From Actinocatenispora rupis (lineage in GTDB: Bacteria > Actinomycetota > Actinomycetes > Mycobacteriales > Micromonosporaceae), in the NCBI RefSeq assembly GCF_016861975.1, contig NZ_BOMB01000015.1:1-64000 (forward strand): a stretch of 64,000 nucleotides of DNA, given 5' to 3'. How positions within the stretch are numbered: the first letter of the stretch is position 1; each line of letters starts with the position of its first letter. Shown here piece by piece: positions 26,888 through 34,625 of the stretch. The notes under the pieces were generated by a model. The model was not told where the DNA came from. It saw only the letters and a list, made by a program, of their open reading frames with translations, and ran no database searches. A program made the position numbers and the translations under genes.

Positions 26888-27483
26888 GCCCGGTGGGTAC
26901 GCGTCGCTCGCCGGACCTGCTGGTCGGCGCGGACGGGCTGGGCCGGTGCCCGTGGGCGGGCAGCGCCCCGGAGTACGTCGAGTACCACGACGGCGAGTGG
27001 GGCCGGCCGGTGCGTACCGATGACGGGATGTTCGAACGGTTGTGCCTGGAGGCGTTCCAGTCGGGGCTGGCGTGGATCACGATCCTGCGGAAGCGGCCGG
27101 CGTTCCGGGCGGCGTTCGCGGACTTCTCGATCGCGACGGTCGCCGAGTTCGGCGCGGACGACCGGGCGCGGCTGCTGGCCGACGCCGGGATCGTCCGCAA
27201 CCGGGCGAAGATCGACGCCGCGCTGCACAACGCGCGGGTGGCGCGCGACCTGCCGGAGGGCCTGGCCGAGCTGATCTGGTCGCACCGGCCGGCGCGGAAG
27301 CCGCGGCCGGTGCGGTTGGCGGACGTACCGGCGACGACGCCCGAGTCGGTCGCGCTGGCGAAGGCGCTGAAGAAGCGCGGGTTCCGGTTCGTCGGCCCGA
27401 CCACGGCGTACGCGTTGATGCAGGCGGCCGGGATGGTGGACGACCACCTCGCGGGTTGCTGCGTGCCCCGGTCCGCCGCCTGA
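26884..27483 (+). CDS. tag: DNA-3-methyladenine glycosylase I
   Basis: 199 residues. The zinc site of the Tag family is intact: Cys22 and His35 (spacing as in E. coli Tag) and His188 with Cys192 near the C-terminus. YHDGEWGRP, MFERLCLEAFQSGLAWITIL and KKRGFRFVGPTTAYALMQA are family signatures. It removes 3-methyladenine from alkylated DNA. GTG 26884 overlaps the preceding stop. Confidence 0.93.
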   Translation: MSPVGTRRSPDLLVGADGLGRCPWAGSAPEYVEYHDGEWGRPVRTDDGMFERLCLEAFQSGLAWITILRKRPAFRAAFADFSIATVAEFGADDRARLLADAGIVRNRAKIDAALHNARVARDLPEGLAELIWSHRPARKPRPVRLADVPATTPESVALAKALKKRGFRFVGPTTAYALMQAAGMVDDHLAGCCVPRSAA

Positions 27484-27534
27484 TCCGCGCACCCGGCAAG
27501 GTGTAGGGGACCGGGCGAGTACGCGGAGGTGTCA

Positions 27535-28152
27535 GTGGGTCAGTGGATGGTCGGGGTCTGTGCCGAGCGGTACCAGGCCGAGCGGCTCTACCAGCACGAC
27601 CAGGTGGAGGTGTCCGTCCCGACGGGGCATCCGATGGCGGCCGGCGACCTGGTCGTACTCGTCGCGCCCGGCGACGACGCGCCGGTCGTGTTCGGCCTGG
27701 CCCGCGTGCTGACCCCGCCGTACCAGGTGGACCGGGTGCCGGACGATCCGGACGACGCCGACCCGGAGGGGCCGTCCGCCGCCGTCGTGACGTACCTGCG
27801 GCGCCGGCTCGACGTGCCCGTCCCGGCCGCGACCCTGGACCTGGTCGACGAGGCCGAGTCCGCCGCCCACGCCCCGGTACGACTGGCCGACGAGGTGTAC
27901 CAGCGGGTCGCGGACGCGGTCGGGCCGGGCCCGGATCCCGTTGTGCCGCAACCGGAGTGGATGGTCAGCCTGGACCTGCCGATCGAGGCGTCGTCGCCGG
28001 CCGAGGCGGTCCGCATCTTCTGGACGTACGTCCGGCAGCTCGGTCCGCGCGAGCTGCCCGCGTTCGTGTGGCCGCGCGGCGACGAGACCGCGATGCGGCC
28101 GTACGTGCTGGGCGAGGAGCACGAGATGGACCCCGAGGAAGAGGACGAGTGA
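27535..28152 (+). CDS. Conserved actinobacterial protein, function unknown
   Basis: 205 residues from GTG 27535, five bases after GGAGG; GTG 27529 in the same frame is too close to that site. The sequence is acidic with alternating strands (AAGDLVVLVAPGDDAPVVFGLA, EWMVSLDLPIEASSPAEAVR, FWTYVRQLGPRELPAFVWP) and a Glu-rich end. The N-terminal part resembles a PUA/EVE-like beta fold, but this is a guess. It overlaps the P-loop gene by four bases. Confidence 0.75.
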   Translation: MGQWMVGVCAERYQAERLYQHDQVEVSVPTGHPMAAGDLVVLVAPGDDAPVVFGLARVLTPPYQVDRVPDDPDDADPEGPSAAVVTYLRRRLDVPVPAATLDLVDEAESAAHAPVRLADEVYQRVADAVGPGPDPVVPQPEWMVSLDLPIEASSPAEAVRIFWTYVRQLGPRELPAFVWPRGDETAMRPYVLGEEHEMDPEEEDE

Positions 28153-28655
28153 CCCGGCTGCGCCTGCTGACGGGCGCGCCGGGCGCGGGCAAGACCGCCC
28201 TGCTGCCACACCTCACCGCGTACCGCGGGCGGATCGTCGCCGCCGACTTCGACGAGGTACTCGACGCCCGCGGCACCGTCCTCGGTACGGACATCACCGG
28301 GCCGGCGGCCGAGCCGCTGTGGCCGGCGTACAACCGGCTGTGGGCGCGGTTCGCCCGGATCCTGCTCCGTTCCGACGCCGTCCCGGTGTTGCTGTGCCCG
28401 CTGTCGCCGGACGAGTGGCGGTCCGCCGCGGTCGGACTGCTCGACGGGGTCGAGGTGGCGTGGGCGCGGCTGGACTGCGCCGACGGCGACCGGCGTACCC
28501 GGTTGGCGGCCCGCGGCTGGGACGCCCGGCGGATCGCCGCGGCACTGGACGACGCTGCCGAACTGCGCCGTACGGTGCCGCGGTCGTTCTCCTCGACCGG
28601 GCGGTCCCCGGCCGACCTCGCCGCGGACGTCGCCGCCTGGGCCGCCGCCCCCTGA
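28149..28655 (+). CDS. Small P-loop ATPase/kinase-like protein
   Basis: 168 residues. The Walker A motif is GAPGAGKT near residues 9-16; VAADFDEVLDARG follows as in nucleoside-kinase-like P-loop proteins, and there is an Arg-rich lid-like region (DCADGDRRTRLAARGW). The substrate is unknown. GTGA overlap with the previous gene suggests a functional pair. The last codons and the stop lie inside the first unit of a 36-bp tandem repeat. Confidence 0.75.
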   Translation: MTRLRLLTGAPGAGKTALLPHLTAYRGRIVAADFDEVLDARGTVLGTDITGPAAEPLWPAYNRLWARFARILLRSDAVPVLLCPLSPDEWRSAAVGLLDGVEVAWARLDCADGDRRTRLAARGWDARRIAAALDDAAELRRTVPRSFSSTGRSPADLAADVAAWAAAP

Positions 28656-28795
28656 CCCCCGGCACCCGCCGCGGCCACCGATCCCTTACCTCGGCCGGCA
28701 CCGCCGCGGCCGCCGCCCCCTGATCTCGGCCGGCACCTGCCGTGGCCGCCGGCGCCTGATCTCGGCCGGCATCGCCGTGGCCGCCGACCGCGCCC
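28654..28795. repeat. Minisatellite with a 36-bp period
   Basis: About four units can be aligned on GGCA(C/T)C at 28661, 28697, 28732 and 28768, so the spacing is 36, 35 and 36. The core reads CTCGGCCGGCACCGCCG, then TGGCCGCCG. The first unit contains the stop codon of the P-loop gene. The tract is GC-only in long runs and noncoding beyond that stop. Confidence 0.75.
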
Positions 28796-28808
28796 GGCGC
28801 GGTGCCCC

Positions 28809-28970
28809 GGGACGCGGCCGGGAACGCGAACCGGGCCGGGACGCGTCCGGATGGGCGACCCGGGCCGGGACGCGCCCGGGAACGCGAGCCGGGCTGGGAC
28901 GCGGCCGGAAGGGCAAGCCGGCAAGGGGCGCGGCCGGGAACGCGAACCGGTACGGAGCGCGGCCGGGTCA
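28809..28970. repeat. Minisatellite with a 29-bp period and a 58-bp higher order
   Basis: GACGCG or a near match recurs at 28811, 28840, 28869, 28898, 28927 and 28956, exactly 29 bases apart. Units 1, 3 and 5 carry GGGAACGCGA(A/G)CCGG; units 2 and 4 carry GGATGGGCGACCCGG or GGAAGGGCAAGCCGG. The last unit contains the stop codon of the hydratase gene. With the 36-bp tract it fills 28656-28967, which holds no other gene. Confidence 0.82.
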
Positions 28971-29762
28971 GCGGCCGTGGAAGTCGGGGCGGCGCTTGGC
29001 GACGAACGCCTCGGTCGCCTCCAGGTGGTCGCCGGTGGCGCCGCAGATCGCCTGGGCGTCGGCCTCCACGGCCAGCGCGTCCGCGAGCGTACCGCCGGCG
29101 CCGGTGGCGAGTTCCCGCTTGAGCTGGGCGTACGCGATGGTCGGGCCGGCGGCGAGGCGGGTGGCGAGCGCGGTGGCGGCGGGGAGTACGTCGTCGTCCG
29201 TGTCGCGCAGCTCGGTCAGCAACCCCAGCCGGTACGCCTCGGCGGCGGTGACCTTGTCGCCGAGCAGCGTCAGTTCGGTGGCCTTGGCGAGGCCGACCAG
29301 CCGCGGCAGCGTCCACGAGACGCCGGTGTCGCCGGCGAGTCCGACGTCGGCGAAGCTCATCGAGAAGCTGGTGCCCGGCCCGCCGATCCGGAAGTCCGAC
29401 AGGAACGCGATGGCAGCGCCGGCGCCGGCGGCCGGCCCCCGTACGGCGGCGACGACCGGCTTGGGCATGGCGCCGAGCAGCGTCGCGATCGGCGTGTAGT
29501 GCTCGTGCACGGTACGCATCGCCTCCCCGCCGGAGGTCAGCGTCTCGACGTGTTCGCGCAGGTCCTGGCCCACGCAGAAGCCGCGGCCGGCGCCGGCGAG
29601 GACGATCGCCCGGCAGGCCGGGTCGGCGGCCAGCTCGGCCAGCGCGTCCCGGAACGCCTCCTTCAGCGCGACCGACAGCGAGTTGAGCGACTCGGGCCGG
29701 TGGAACGTCAGCGTGGTGACGCCGGTGTCGGCGCGTTCGACGAGCAGCGGTGCGTCGGTCAT
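28968..29762 (-). CDS. Enoyl-CoA hydratase/isomerase family protein, PaaG-like
   Basis: 264 residues, crotonase fold: TFHRPESLNSLS (residues 19-30), the oxyanion loop GRGFCVGQDLREH, GPAAGAGAAIAFLSDFRIG, and FADVGLAGDTGVSWTLPRLVG. An Asp (in LAGDTG) at the position of the PaaG catalytic residue favours an isomerase of the PaaG type over a two-Glu hydratase. The upstream PaaX-like regulator points to aromatic acyl-CoA catabolism, but no other paa gene is nearby. Confidence 0.83.
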   Translation of the reverse strand: MTDAPLLVERADTGVTTLTFHRPESLNSLSVALKEAFRDALAELAADPACRAIVLAGAGRGFCVGQDLREHVETLTSGGEAMRTVHEHYTPIATLLGAMPKPVVAAVRGPAAGAGAAIAFLSDFRIGGPGTSFSMSFADVGLAGDTGVSWTLPRLVGLAKATELTLLGDKVTAAEAYRLGLLTELRDTDDDVLPAATALATRLAAGPTIAYAQLKRELATGAGGTLADALAVEADAQAICGATGDHLEATEAFVAKRRPDFHGR

Positions 29763-29798
29763 GCCAGCCTCTCGGTCATAGGGACATTCCGGTCATTG

Positions 29799-29853
29799 TT
29801 CAATTGTTCAACTGTGTCATTGTCCAACTGTTGAACAGTTGGGTTGTGCAACC
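29799..29853 (-). promoter_or_regulatory. Cluster of palindromes upstream of the PaaG-like gene
   Basis: In this unusually AT-rich stretch, CAACTGTTGAACAGTTG (29825-29841) is a perfect 17-base palindrome and GGTTGTGCAACC (29842-29853) another. TTGTTCAATTGTTCAA lies beside them. AACTGTGTCA resembles the arms of the paaX upstream repeat, so the same repressor could bind both places. Confidence 0.5.
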
Positions 29854-29873
29854 GTGTCAGTCGGCGTGGGCGC

Positions 29874-30698
29874 TCACCGCAGTCGGCGCCGCCCCGTACT
29901 CAGGCAGGCGTCGACGTACCGGTCGGCGGCGGGGCGCAGCCGCCCCGCGTACCGGTCGAAGAGTGCGGCGGCCTTCGTGCCGGGCCAGTCCGCAGGTAAC
30001 AGTTCGGGTGGCAGTTGCGGGTCGGAGAACAGGAACGTGCGCCAGGCGTGGACGAGTTGGAACCGCGTCGCGTACCCCTGCTCGTCGGGCAGGTCCGCCG
30101 GCAGCGCCGTCAACGTCGGCGTGTACTCCGCGACGAACCGCCGGTACGACTCGGCCAGCGCGCCGAGGTCCCACGCCTGCCGTACCAGGTCGGCGGCTCC
30201 GGCGCTGCCGGCGGCGTGCTGCGCGACGAACCGCTCGGCCCGTACGCCCAGGTCGGTGAGCAGTTGGGTGACCTCGGCGTCGCGGGCCCGGACGGCGCCG
30301 CGGCGGGGTGCGGCCCAGGTGGTCGGGGACAGCGCGCCGAAGCCGAGGAACCCGAGCGTGTCGGTCAACCGTGCCCGGTCCGTACGCCCGGCCGGCGGGG
30401 TGACGACGATCAGGTCGAACCGGCCGTCCCAGTCGCGGCGGGTGGTCCGGTAGATGCGGGTGGCGGCGTCGTCGAGCCGGTGCATGGCCCGGGTGGTCAG
30501 CGCGTACCCGGGGCCGGTGGGCAGTCGGACCGGCCGCAGCCAGCCCTGCCGTACCATCCGCGACACCGCCGTACGCACGGCCGGTGCGGTGATGGACAGC
30601 GGGGCGAGCAGCCTGACGAGCGCCGCGACCGGTGCCTCGCCACCGCGCGGGCGTAGGTGATCTCCGTAGAGATCGAACAGCGCGGACCGTGCCTGCAC
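29874..30698 (-). CDS. PaaX-family transcriptional regulator
   Basis: 274 residues from GTG 30698, so that the protein opens QARSALFDLYGDHLRPRGG as PaaX proteins do. The winged helix-turn-helix follows (LLAPLSITAPAVRTAVSRMV, then QGWLRP), then the middle domain (RTTRRDWDGRFDLIVVTPP) and the C-terminal domain (YRRFVAEYTPTL, FQLVHAWRTFLFSDPQLPPE). PaaX represses phenylacetate catabolism and is released by phenylacetyl-CoA. The frame is open to 30782, but that extension would cover the operator-like repeats. The PaaG-like gene lies downstream on the same strand. Confidence 0.87.
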   Translation of the reverse strand: MQARSALFDLYGDHLRPRGGEAPVAALVRLLAPLSITAPAVRTAVSRMVRQGWLRPVRLPTGPGYALTTRAMHRLDDAATRIYRTTRRDWDGRFDLIVVTPPAGRTDRARLTDTLGFLGFGALSPTTWAAPRRGAVRARDAEVTQLLTDLGVRAERFVAQHAAGSAGAADLVRQAWDLGALAESYRRFVAEYTPTLTALPADLPDEQGYATRFQLVHAWRTFLFSDPQLPPELLPADWPGTKAAALFDRYAGRLRPAADRYVDACLSTGRRRLR

Positions 30699-30707
30699 GC
30701 CCGCGAG

Positions 30708-30746
30708 TGTGACAGTTCGGTACCGAAGATGCCAACAACTGTCACA
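30708..30746 (-). promoter_or_regulatory. Nested palindromes in front of the paaX-like gene
   Basis: TGTGACAGTT (30708-30717) and AACTGTCACA (30737-30746) are perfect inverted repeats 29 bases centre to centre. Between and touching them, TTCGGTACCGAA (30716-30727) is a perfect 12-base palindrome. They begin 9 bases upstream of the GTG start, as expected for an autoregulatory operator. Confidence 0.65.
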
Positions 30747-30895
30747 TATCTCCGGGGCCGGTTTGGGTCCGGGGCCGCTCATCAGGGAAAATCAACTCGT
30801 GGAAGCGCGTCGTCGATCAGCGGGCCGGCCGGTCACGACACGCGGAGAGTATGTCGGCCGCGGGTAACCGCGGTGTCGAATCGAGGGGAGACAAC

Positions 30896-31063
30896 ATGGC
30901 GGCCATGAAGCCGCGGACGGGCGACGGTCCGCTGGAGGTCACCAAGGAGGGCCGCGGCATCGTCATGCGGGTTCCGCTCGAAGGCGGGGGGCGTCTGGTC
31001 GTCGAGATGACCCCGGAAGAGGCCGGCGAGCTCGGTGAGGCATTGAAGAACGTCGCGGGCTGA
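30896..31063 (+). CDS. DUF3117 protein
   Basis: 55 residues beginning MAAMKPRTGDGPLEVTKEGR, the near-invariant start of DUF3117 proteins (Rv1211 type). GRGIVMRVPLEGGGRLVVEM and a C-terminal helix complete it. Function unknown. The ATG at 30896 follows GAGGGGAG; an in-frame ATG at 30851 would add 15 residues not seen in the family. Two hairpins follow the stop. Confidence 0.93.
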   Translation: MAAMKPRTGDGPLEVTKEGRGIVMRVPLEGGGRLVVEMTPEEAGELGEALKNVAG

Positions 31064-31071
31064 CCCGCTTC

Positions 31072-31175
31072 GCGGCGCCGGGCCCTCAGCATCCGGCGCC
31101 GCCGAGGGGGCGTGCGCCCTCCGTACCATTCGACACCGGTTCCGGTGCCCGGCTCGCCCGGGACCGGAACCGGTG
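31072..31175 (+). terminator. Two hairpins after the DUF3117 gene
   Basis: GCGGCGCCGG (31072-31081) pairs perfectly with CCGGCGCCGC (31093-31102). Further on, 31134-31152 pairs with 31158-31175 over 18 bp with one bulged G. Either could end transcription before pepA. Confidence 0.6.
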
Positions 31176-31256
31176 CCATGATCAGCCCGGGTTCCCGCCG
31201 GCGGGACGTCGACGTCGACCCGGCGGACGGTGCCCGCGACGACGAGGAGACACCCC

Positions 31257-32717
31257 GTGGCCACGCTCAGCCTGCGTACCGGTTCCGGCACCCTGCCCGG
31301 CGTACTGGCGGTGCCGGTCGCCGCGGGTGAGCCGGGCACGCTGCCGACGACCGCGGTGCCGCTGCCCGCCGACCTCGCCGCCACCGTCACCGCGTACCTG
31401 GCGGACGTGGAGCACTCGGGCCAGGCCGGCACCACGCACGTACTGCCCCGGCCGGGCCAGCGCCCGCACCGGCTCGTACTCGTCGGTGTGGGCGACGGGA
31501 CGGCGGCCGACTGGCGTGCCGCGGGCGCCGGCGTCGTCCGGGCCGTCAGCAAGGACACCAGCGTCACCGTGGCGCTGCCGACCGGCGTCGCGCCGGACGC
31601 GGTCGCCGGGTTCGCCGAGGGCGCGGTGCTCGCGGCGTACCGGTTCACGTTGGCGTCGAAGGACGACGACGCGCCCACGCTGCGGCGGATCGTCCTGGCC
31701 GCCGACGACCCCGACACGTACGCGGCGGCGCTCGACCGCGGTCGTACCGTCGGGGAGGTCACGACGCTGGCCCGGGACTGGACCAACATGCCCAGCGGCG
31801 AGAAGTCGCCCGCCTGGCTGGCCGCCGCCATGGTGCGCGAGGCGGAGCGGGCCGGCGTACGCGCCCGGGTCCGTGACGCCGACGCGCTCGCCGACGAGGG
31901 CTTCGGCGGCGTCCTCGCCGTGGGCGGTGGCTCGCCGCGCCCGCCGAAGCTGGTCGAACTGCGCTGGCGCCCGCGCGGCGCCACCCGGCACGTCGTCCTC
32001 GTCGGCAAGGGCATCACGTACGACACCGGTGGCATCACGCTCAAGCCGGCCGCGTCGATGCTGCTGATGAAGAAGGACATGGGCGGTGCGGCGGCGGTCG
32101 CGGCCGCCATCGTCGGCGCCGCCCGGCTCCGGCTGCCGGTGAAGGTGACCGCGCTGCTGCCGCTCGCGGACAACTTCCTGTCCGGCGACGCGTTCCGGCC
32201 GGGCGACGTGGTGCGCCACTACGGCGGGCTGACCTCCGAGATCCAGAACACCGACGCCGAGGGCCGCATCGTGCTCGCCGACGCCCTCGCGTACGCGGTG
32301 CGCCGGCTCGCGCCCGACACCGTGATCGATCTGGCCACCCTCACCGGCGCGCAGAACGTGGCGCTGGGCAAGAAGACCGCCGCGCTGTACGCGGGGGACG
32401 ACGCGCTCGCCGCCGCGTTCGCCGAGGCCGCCGACGAGGCCGGGGAGCCGGTGTGGCGGATGCCGATGCCGGACGACTACGTCGACGCGGTGCGCTCGTC
32501 GCTGGTGGCCGACCTCAACAACGCGCCCACCCCGGGCGTCGCCGGCTCGGTGATGGCCGCGCTCTTCCTCCGCGAGTTCCTGGGCGGGAAGGCCGACTCG
32601 TGGCTGCACGTGGACATGTCCGCGCCGGCCTGGTCGTCGTCCGCGGACGGCGTGCACGCCAAGGGCGCGACCGGCTGGGGCGTACGCACCCTGCTCGGGT
32701 TCCTCGCCCGGCAGTAG
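31257..32717 (+). CDS. pepA: Leucyl aminopeptidase (M17)
   Basis: 486 residues. The M17 catalytic domain is in the C-terminal half: VGKGITYDTGGITLKPA holds the catalytic Lys and a metal Asp, KKDMGGAAAV the next, and NTDAEGR at 331-337 the signature with the catalytic Arg. It should be a hexameric, two-metal cytosolic aminopeptidase in peptide turnover. GTG 31257 follows GAGGAGA. DUF3117 lies upstream and GlgM downstream of this stretch. Confidence 0.92.
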   Translation: MATLSLRTGSGTLPGVLAVPVAAGEPGTLPTTAVPLPADLAATVTAYLADVEHSGQAGTTHVLPRPGQRPHRLVLVGVGDGTAADWRAAGAGVVRAVSKDTSVTVALPTGVAPDAVAGFAEGAVLAAYRFTLASKDDDAPTLRRIVLAADDPDTYAAALDRGRTVGEVTTLARDWTNMPSGEKSPAWLAAAMVREAERAGVRARVRDADALADEGFGGVLAVGGGSPRPPKLVELRWRPRGATRHVVLVGKGITYDTGGITLKPAASMLLMKKDMGGAAAVAAAIVGAARLRLPVKVTALLPLADNFLSGDAFRPGDVVRHYGGLTSEIQNTDAEGRIVLADALAYAVRRLAPDTVIDLATLTGAQNVALGKKTAALYAGDDALAAAFAEAADEAGEPVWRMPMPDDYVDAVRSSLVADLNNAPTPGVAGSVMAALFLREFLGGKADSWLHVDMSAPAWSSSADGVHAKGATGWGVRTLLGFLARQ

Positions 32718-32774
32718 CTCCACCCGCGGGTCCACCCCCTTCTCCACCCGCGCGCCGATCCGCCCCGTCCGCCC

Positions 32775-32814
32775 GATCCGTACCGTCGCTGATGTCGTTG
32801 GTACGTAACGGATC
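32775..32814 (+). promoter_or_regulatory. Inverted repeat before the membrane protein/two-component operon
   Basis: GATCCGT (32775-32781) and ACGGATC (32808-32814) are inverted 26 bases apart, just upstream of GTG 32827. It may be an operator or hairpin; no -10 box is clear. Confidence 0.3.
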
Positions 32815-32826
32815 TGGGGGTTCGCG

Positions 32827-33462
32827 GTGAGCGTCACGACGGTACTGGTCGTCGGCGTGGTGGTGGTGCTGGTCATCGCCCGCCGGCTGTACGGTGAGCC
32901 GCTGCGCGGCAGGCGGATGCTCGTCGCGCCGGTCGCCGAACTCGCCATCGGCGGGTACGAGATCGTCACGCACGGCGGGCTGACCGGCGGCGAGATCGTG
33001 TCGCTGGTGGTCACCGGGGCGCTGTCGCTGGCGCTCGGGGCCGGCCGCGGCGCGACGGTGCACCTGTTCGAGCGGCGCGGGTACCTGTGGCAGCGGTACC
33101 GGCCGCTGACGTTCGTGGTGTGGGTGGGCGCGTTCGCGGCCCGCTTCGGAGTACGGGCGCTGCTGGCGCTGCTGGGCGTGACGTCGACCGCCGCGCTGGA
33201 CGTACACGCGATGACGGCCGGGCACCATCCGGCGCTGAGCGGTGGGCTGATCGGCACCATGCTGGTCACCTCGGCGCTCGGGTTCGCCGGCGAGGCGATG
33301 GTGCTGCTGCCGCGGGCGATGGCCACGGGCATCCCGTTCGCGCCGGCCGGCAGCGCCCGTGGTGGGCTGCTCGGGGCGCTTCTCGACACCGGCACCGCCC
33401 GCGGCGGCGACCCGGCTAAGGTCGGCTGGTCAGCGGATCGGCGGGAACGGCGGCGGAGGTAG
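32827..33462 (+). CDS. Membrane protein of the two-component operon
   Basis: 211 residues with about five hydrophobic segments: VTTVLVVGVVVVLVIA at the N-terminus, a middle part (GEIVSLVVTGALSLALGAG, PLTFVVWVGAFAARFGVRAL) and GGLIGTMLVTSALGFAGEAM. It resembles DUF1453/CcdC-like membrane proteins. The histidine kinase starts two bases after the stop, so it may be its target or co-sensor. GTG 32827 is used. Confidence 0.72.
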   Translation: MSVTTVLVVGVVVVLVIARRLYGEPLRGRRMLVAPVAELAIGGYEIVTHGGLTGGEIVSLVVTGALSLALGAGRGATVHLFERRGYLWQRYRPLTFVVWVGAFAARFGVRALLALLGVTSTAALDVHAMTAGHHPALSGGLIGTMLVTSALGFAGEAMVLLPRAMATGIPFAPAGSARGGLLGALLDTGTARGGDPAKVGWSADRRERRRR

Positions 33463-33464
33463 CG

Positions 33465-34625
33465 GTGTACTCCACCTGGCTGGGCAGGCCCGAGGACGGG
33501 CCGCCCACCTGGGACGTCGTCGTACGTCGGGCGATCAGCGCCGTGGTGCTCGTCGGGCTCGGCGCCGCCACCGTGGCCACCGAGGTACGACACTGGTCGC
33601 CGCCGCGCAGCGCCGTCGCCCTGGTGATCATGACGCTGGTCGTGGCGGCGATGTTCCTCGCCGGCATCGCCTGGCGCCGCGCCCCGCGCCTGGCTCCGTG
33701 GGTCGTCGTGCCGGCCGCGGCCCTCGCCGCGCTCCTCGGCATCGTCGAACCGCACGGCACCGGCGTCGTCTTCGTGTTCCTGCCGATCGGCGCCTCCGCC
33801 AACCGCTGGCCCCTGCGTACGTCCGCGACGCTCGCGCTCGGCTCCGTCGCCCTCTACTGGTTCGGGTACCTGCTGGTGTGGCACGAGTGGCCGCAGTGGT
33901 ACCTGGTGGCGGCGCTGGTCGGGGCGTACCTGGGCGGGCTGCTGGACCGCGCGTACCACGAGCGCGTGCGCGCCAACGCAGAACTGCTGGAGCAGACCCA
34001 GCGGGCGCGTACCGCCGAGGCGCGGTCCGCGGCGCTCGCCGAACGGTCCCGGATCGCCCGCGAGATCCACGACGTCCTCGCGCACTCGCTGGCCGCCCTC
34101 GCCGTACAACTGGAGGCGGCCGACGCGTTGCTGTCCGACGGGCGCGCCGACCAGGCCCGCGACGTGGTGCGTACGTCCCGGCGGCTGGCGCGCGACGGGC
34201 TCGCCGAGACGAAACAGGCGGTCCTCGCACTCCGCGAGGGCGGTACGGTCCCGCTGCCCGAGGCCCTCTCCGGCCTCGTACGCAACGACGCCGGCGGCAC
34301 CGCGACCCTCCACGTCAGCGGCGACACCACCGCACTCGGCCACGACGCCGGCTTCGCGCTCTACCGCATCGCCCAGGAGGCGCTGACCAACGCCGGCAAG
34401 CACGCCCCCGGCGCGCCCGTCACCGTCGACCTGCGCTGTACGCCCACCGGCGTCACCCTCGACGTGACCAACGGCCCACCCCCCGACGGCCGCGCCGCGC
34501 TCGCCGACACCGGCGGCGGGTACGGCCTGACCGGCATGCGCGAACGGCTCGAACCGCTCGGCGGCGAGCTGACCGCGGGGCCGGCTGGCGGCGGGTGGCG
34601 GGTGACGGCGAAGATCAGCTCATGA
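33465..34625 (+). CDS. NarL-type sensor histidine kinase
   Basis: 386 residues. Roughly 20-160 hold five membrane segments. A HisKA_3 domain follows with the phosphoacceptor His202 in SRIAREIHDVLAHSL. The HATPase part shows FALYRIAQEALTNAGKHA (N box, with Gly-Lys where Asn-Ala-x-Lys/Arg-His is usual) and GGGYGLTGMRERLEPLGGEL. It should phosphorylate the regulator encoded by the overlapping next gene. No extracellular domain is long enough to bind a large ligand, so the signal may be in the membrane. Confidence 0.9.
   Translation: MYSTWLGRPEDGPPTWDVVVRRAISAVVLVGLGAATVATEVRHWSPPRSAVALVIMTLVVAAMFLAGIAWRRAPRLAPWVVVPAAALAALLGIVEPHGTGVVFVFLPIGASANRWPLRTSATLALGSVALYWFGYLLVWHEWPQWYLVAALVGAYLGGLLDRAYHERVRANAELLEQTQRARTAEARSAALAERSRIAREIHDVLAHSLAALAVQLEAADALLSDGRADQARDVVRTSRRLARDGLAETKQAVLALREGGTVPLPEALSGLVRNDAGGTATLHVSGDTTALGHDAGFALYRIAQEALTNAGKHAPGAPVTVDLRCTPTGVTLDVTNGPPPDGRAALADTGGGYGLTGMRERLEPLGGELTAGPAGGGWRVTAKISS

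Noticed and set aside
28809-28970. Regular 29-base spacing resembling a CRISPR array
   Set aside because: The units are contiguous with no unique spacers, and no cas genes are present; it is a tandem repeat.
30699-30782. Start of the PaaX-like protein at 30782
   Set aside because: The 28 extra residues would cover the palindromic operator; PaaX proteins normally begin at the ARSALFDLYGDH segment.
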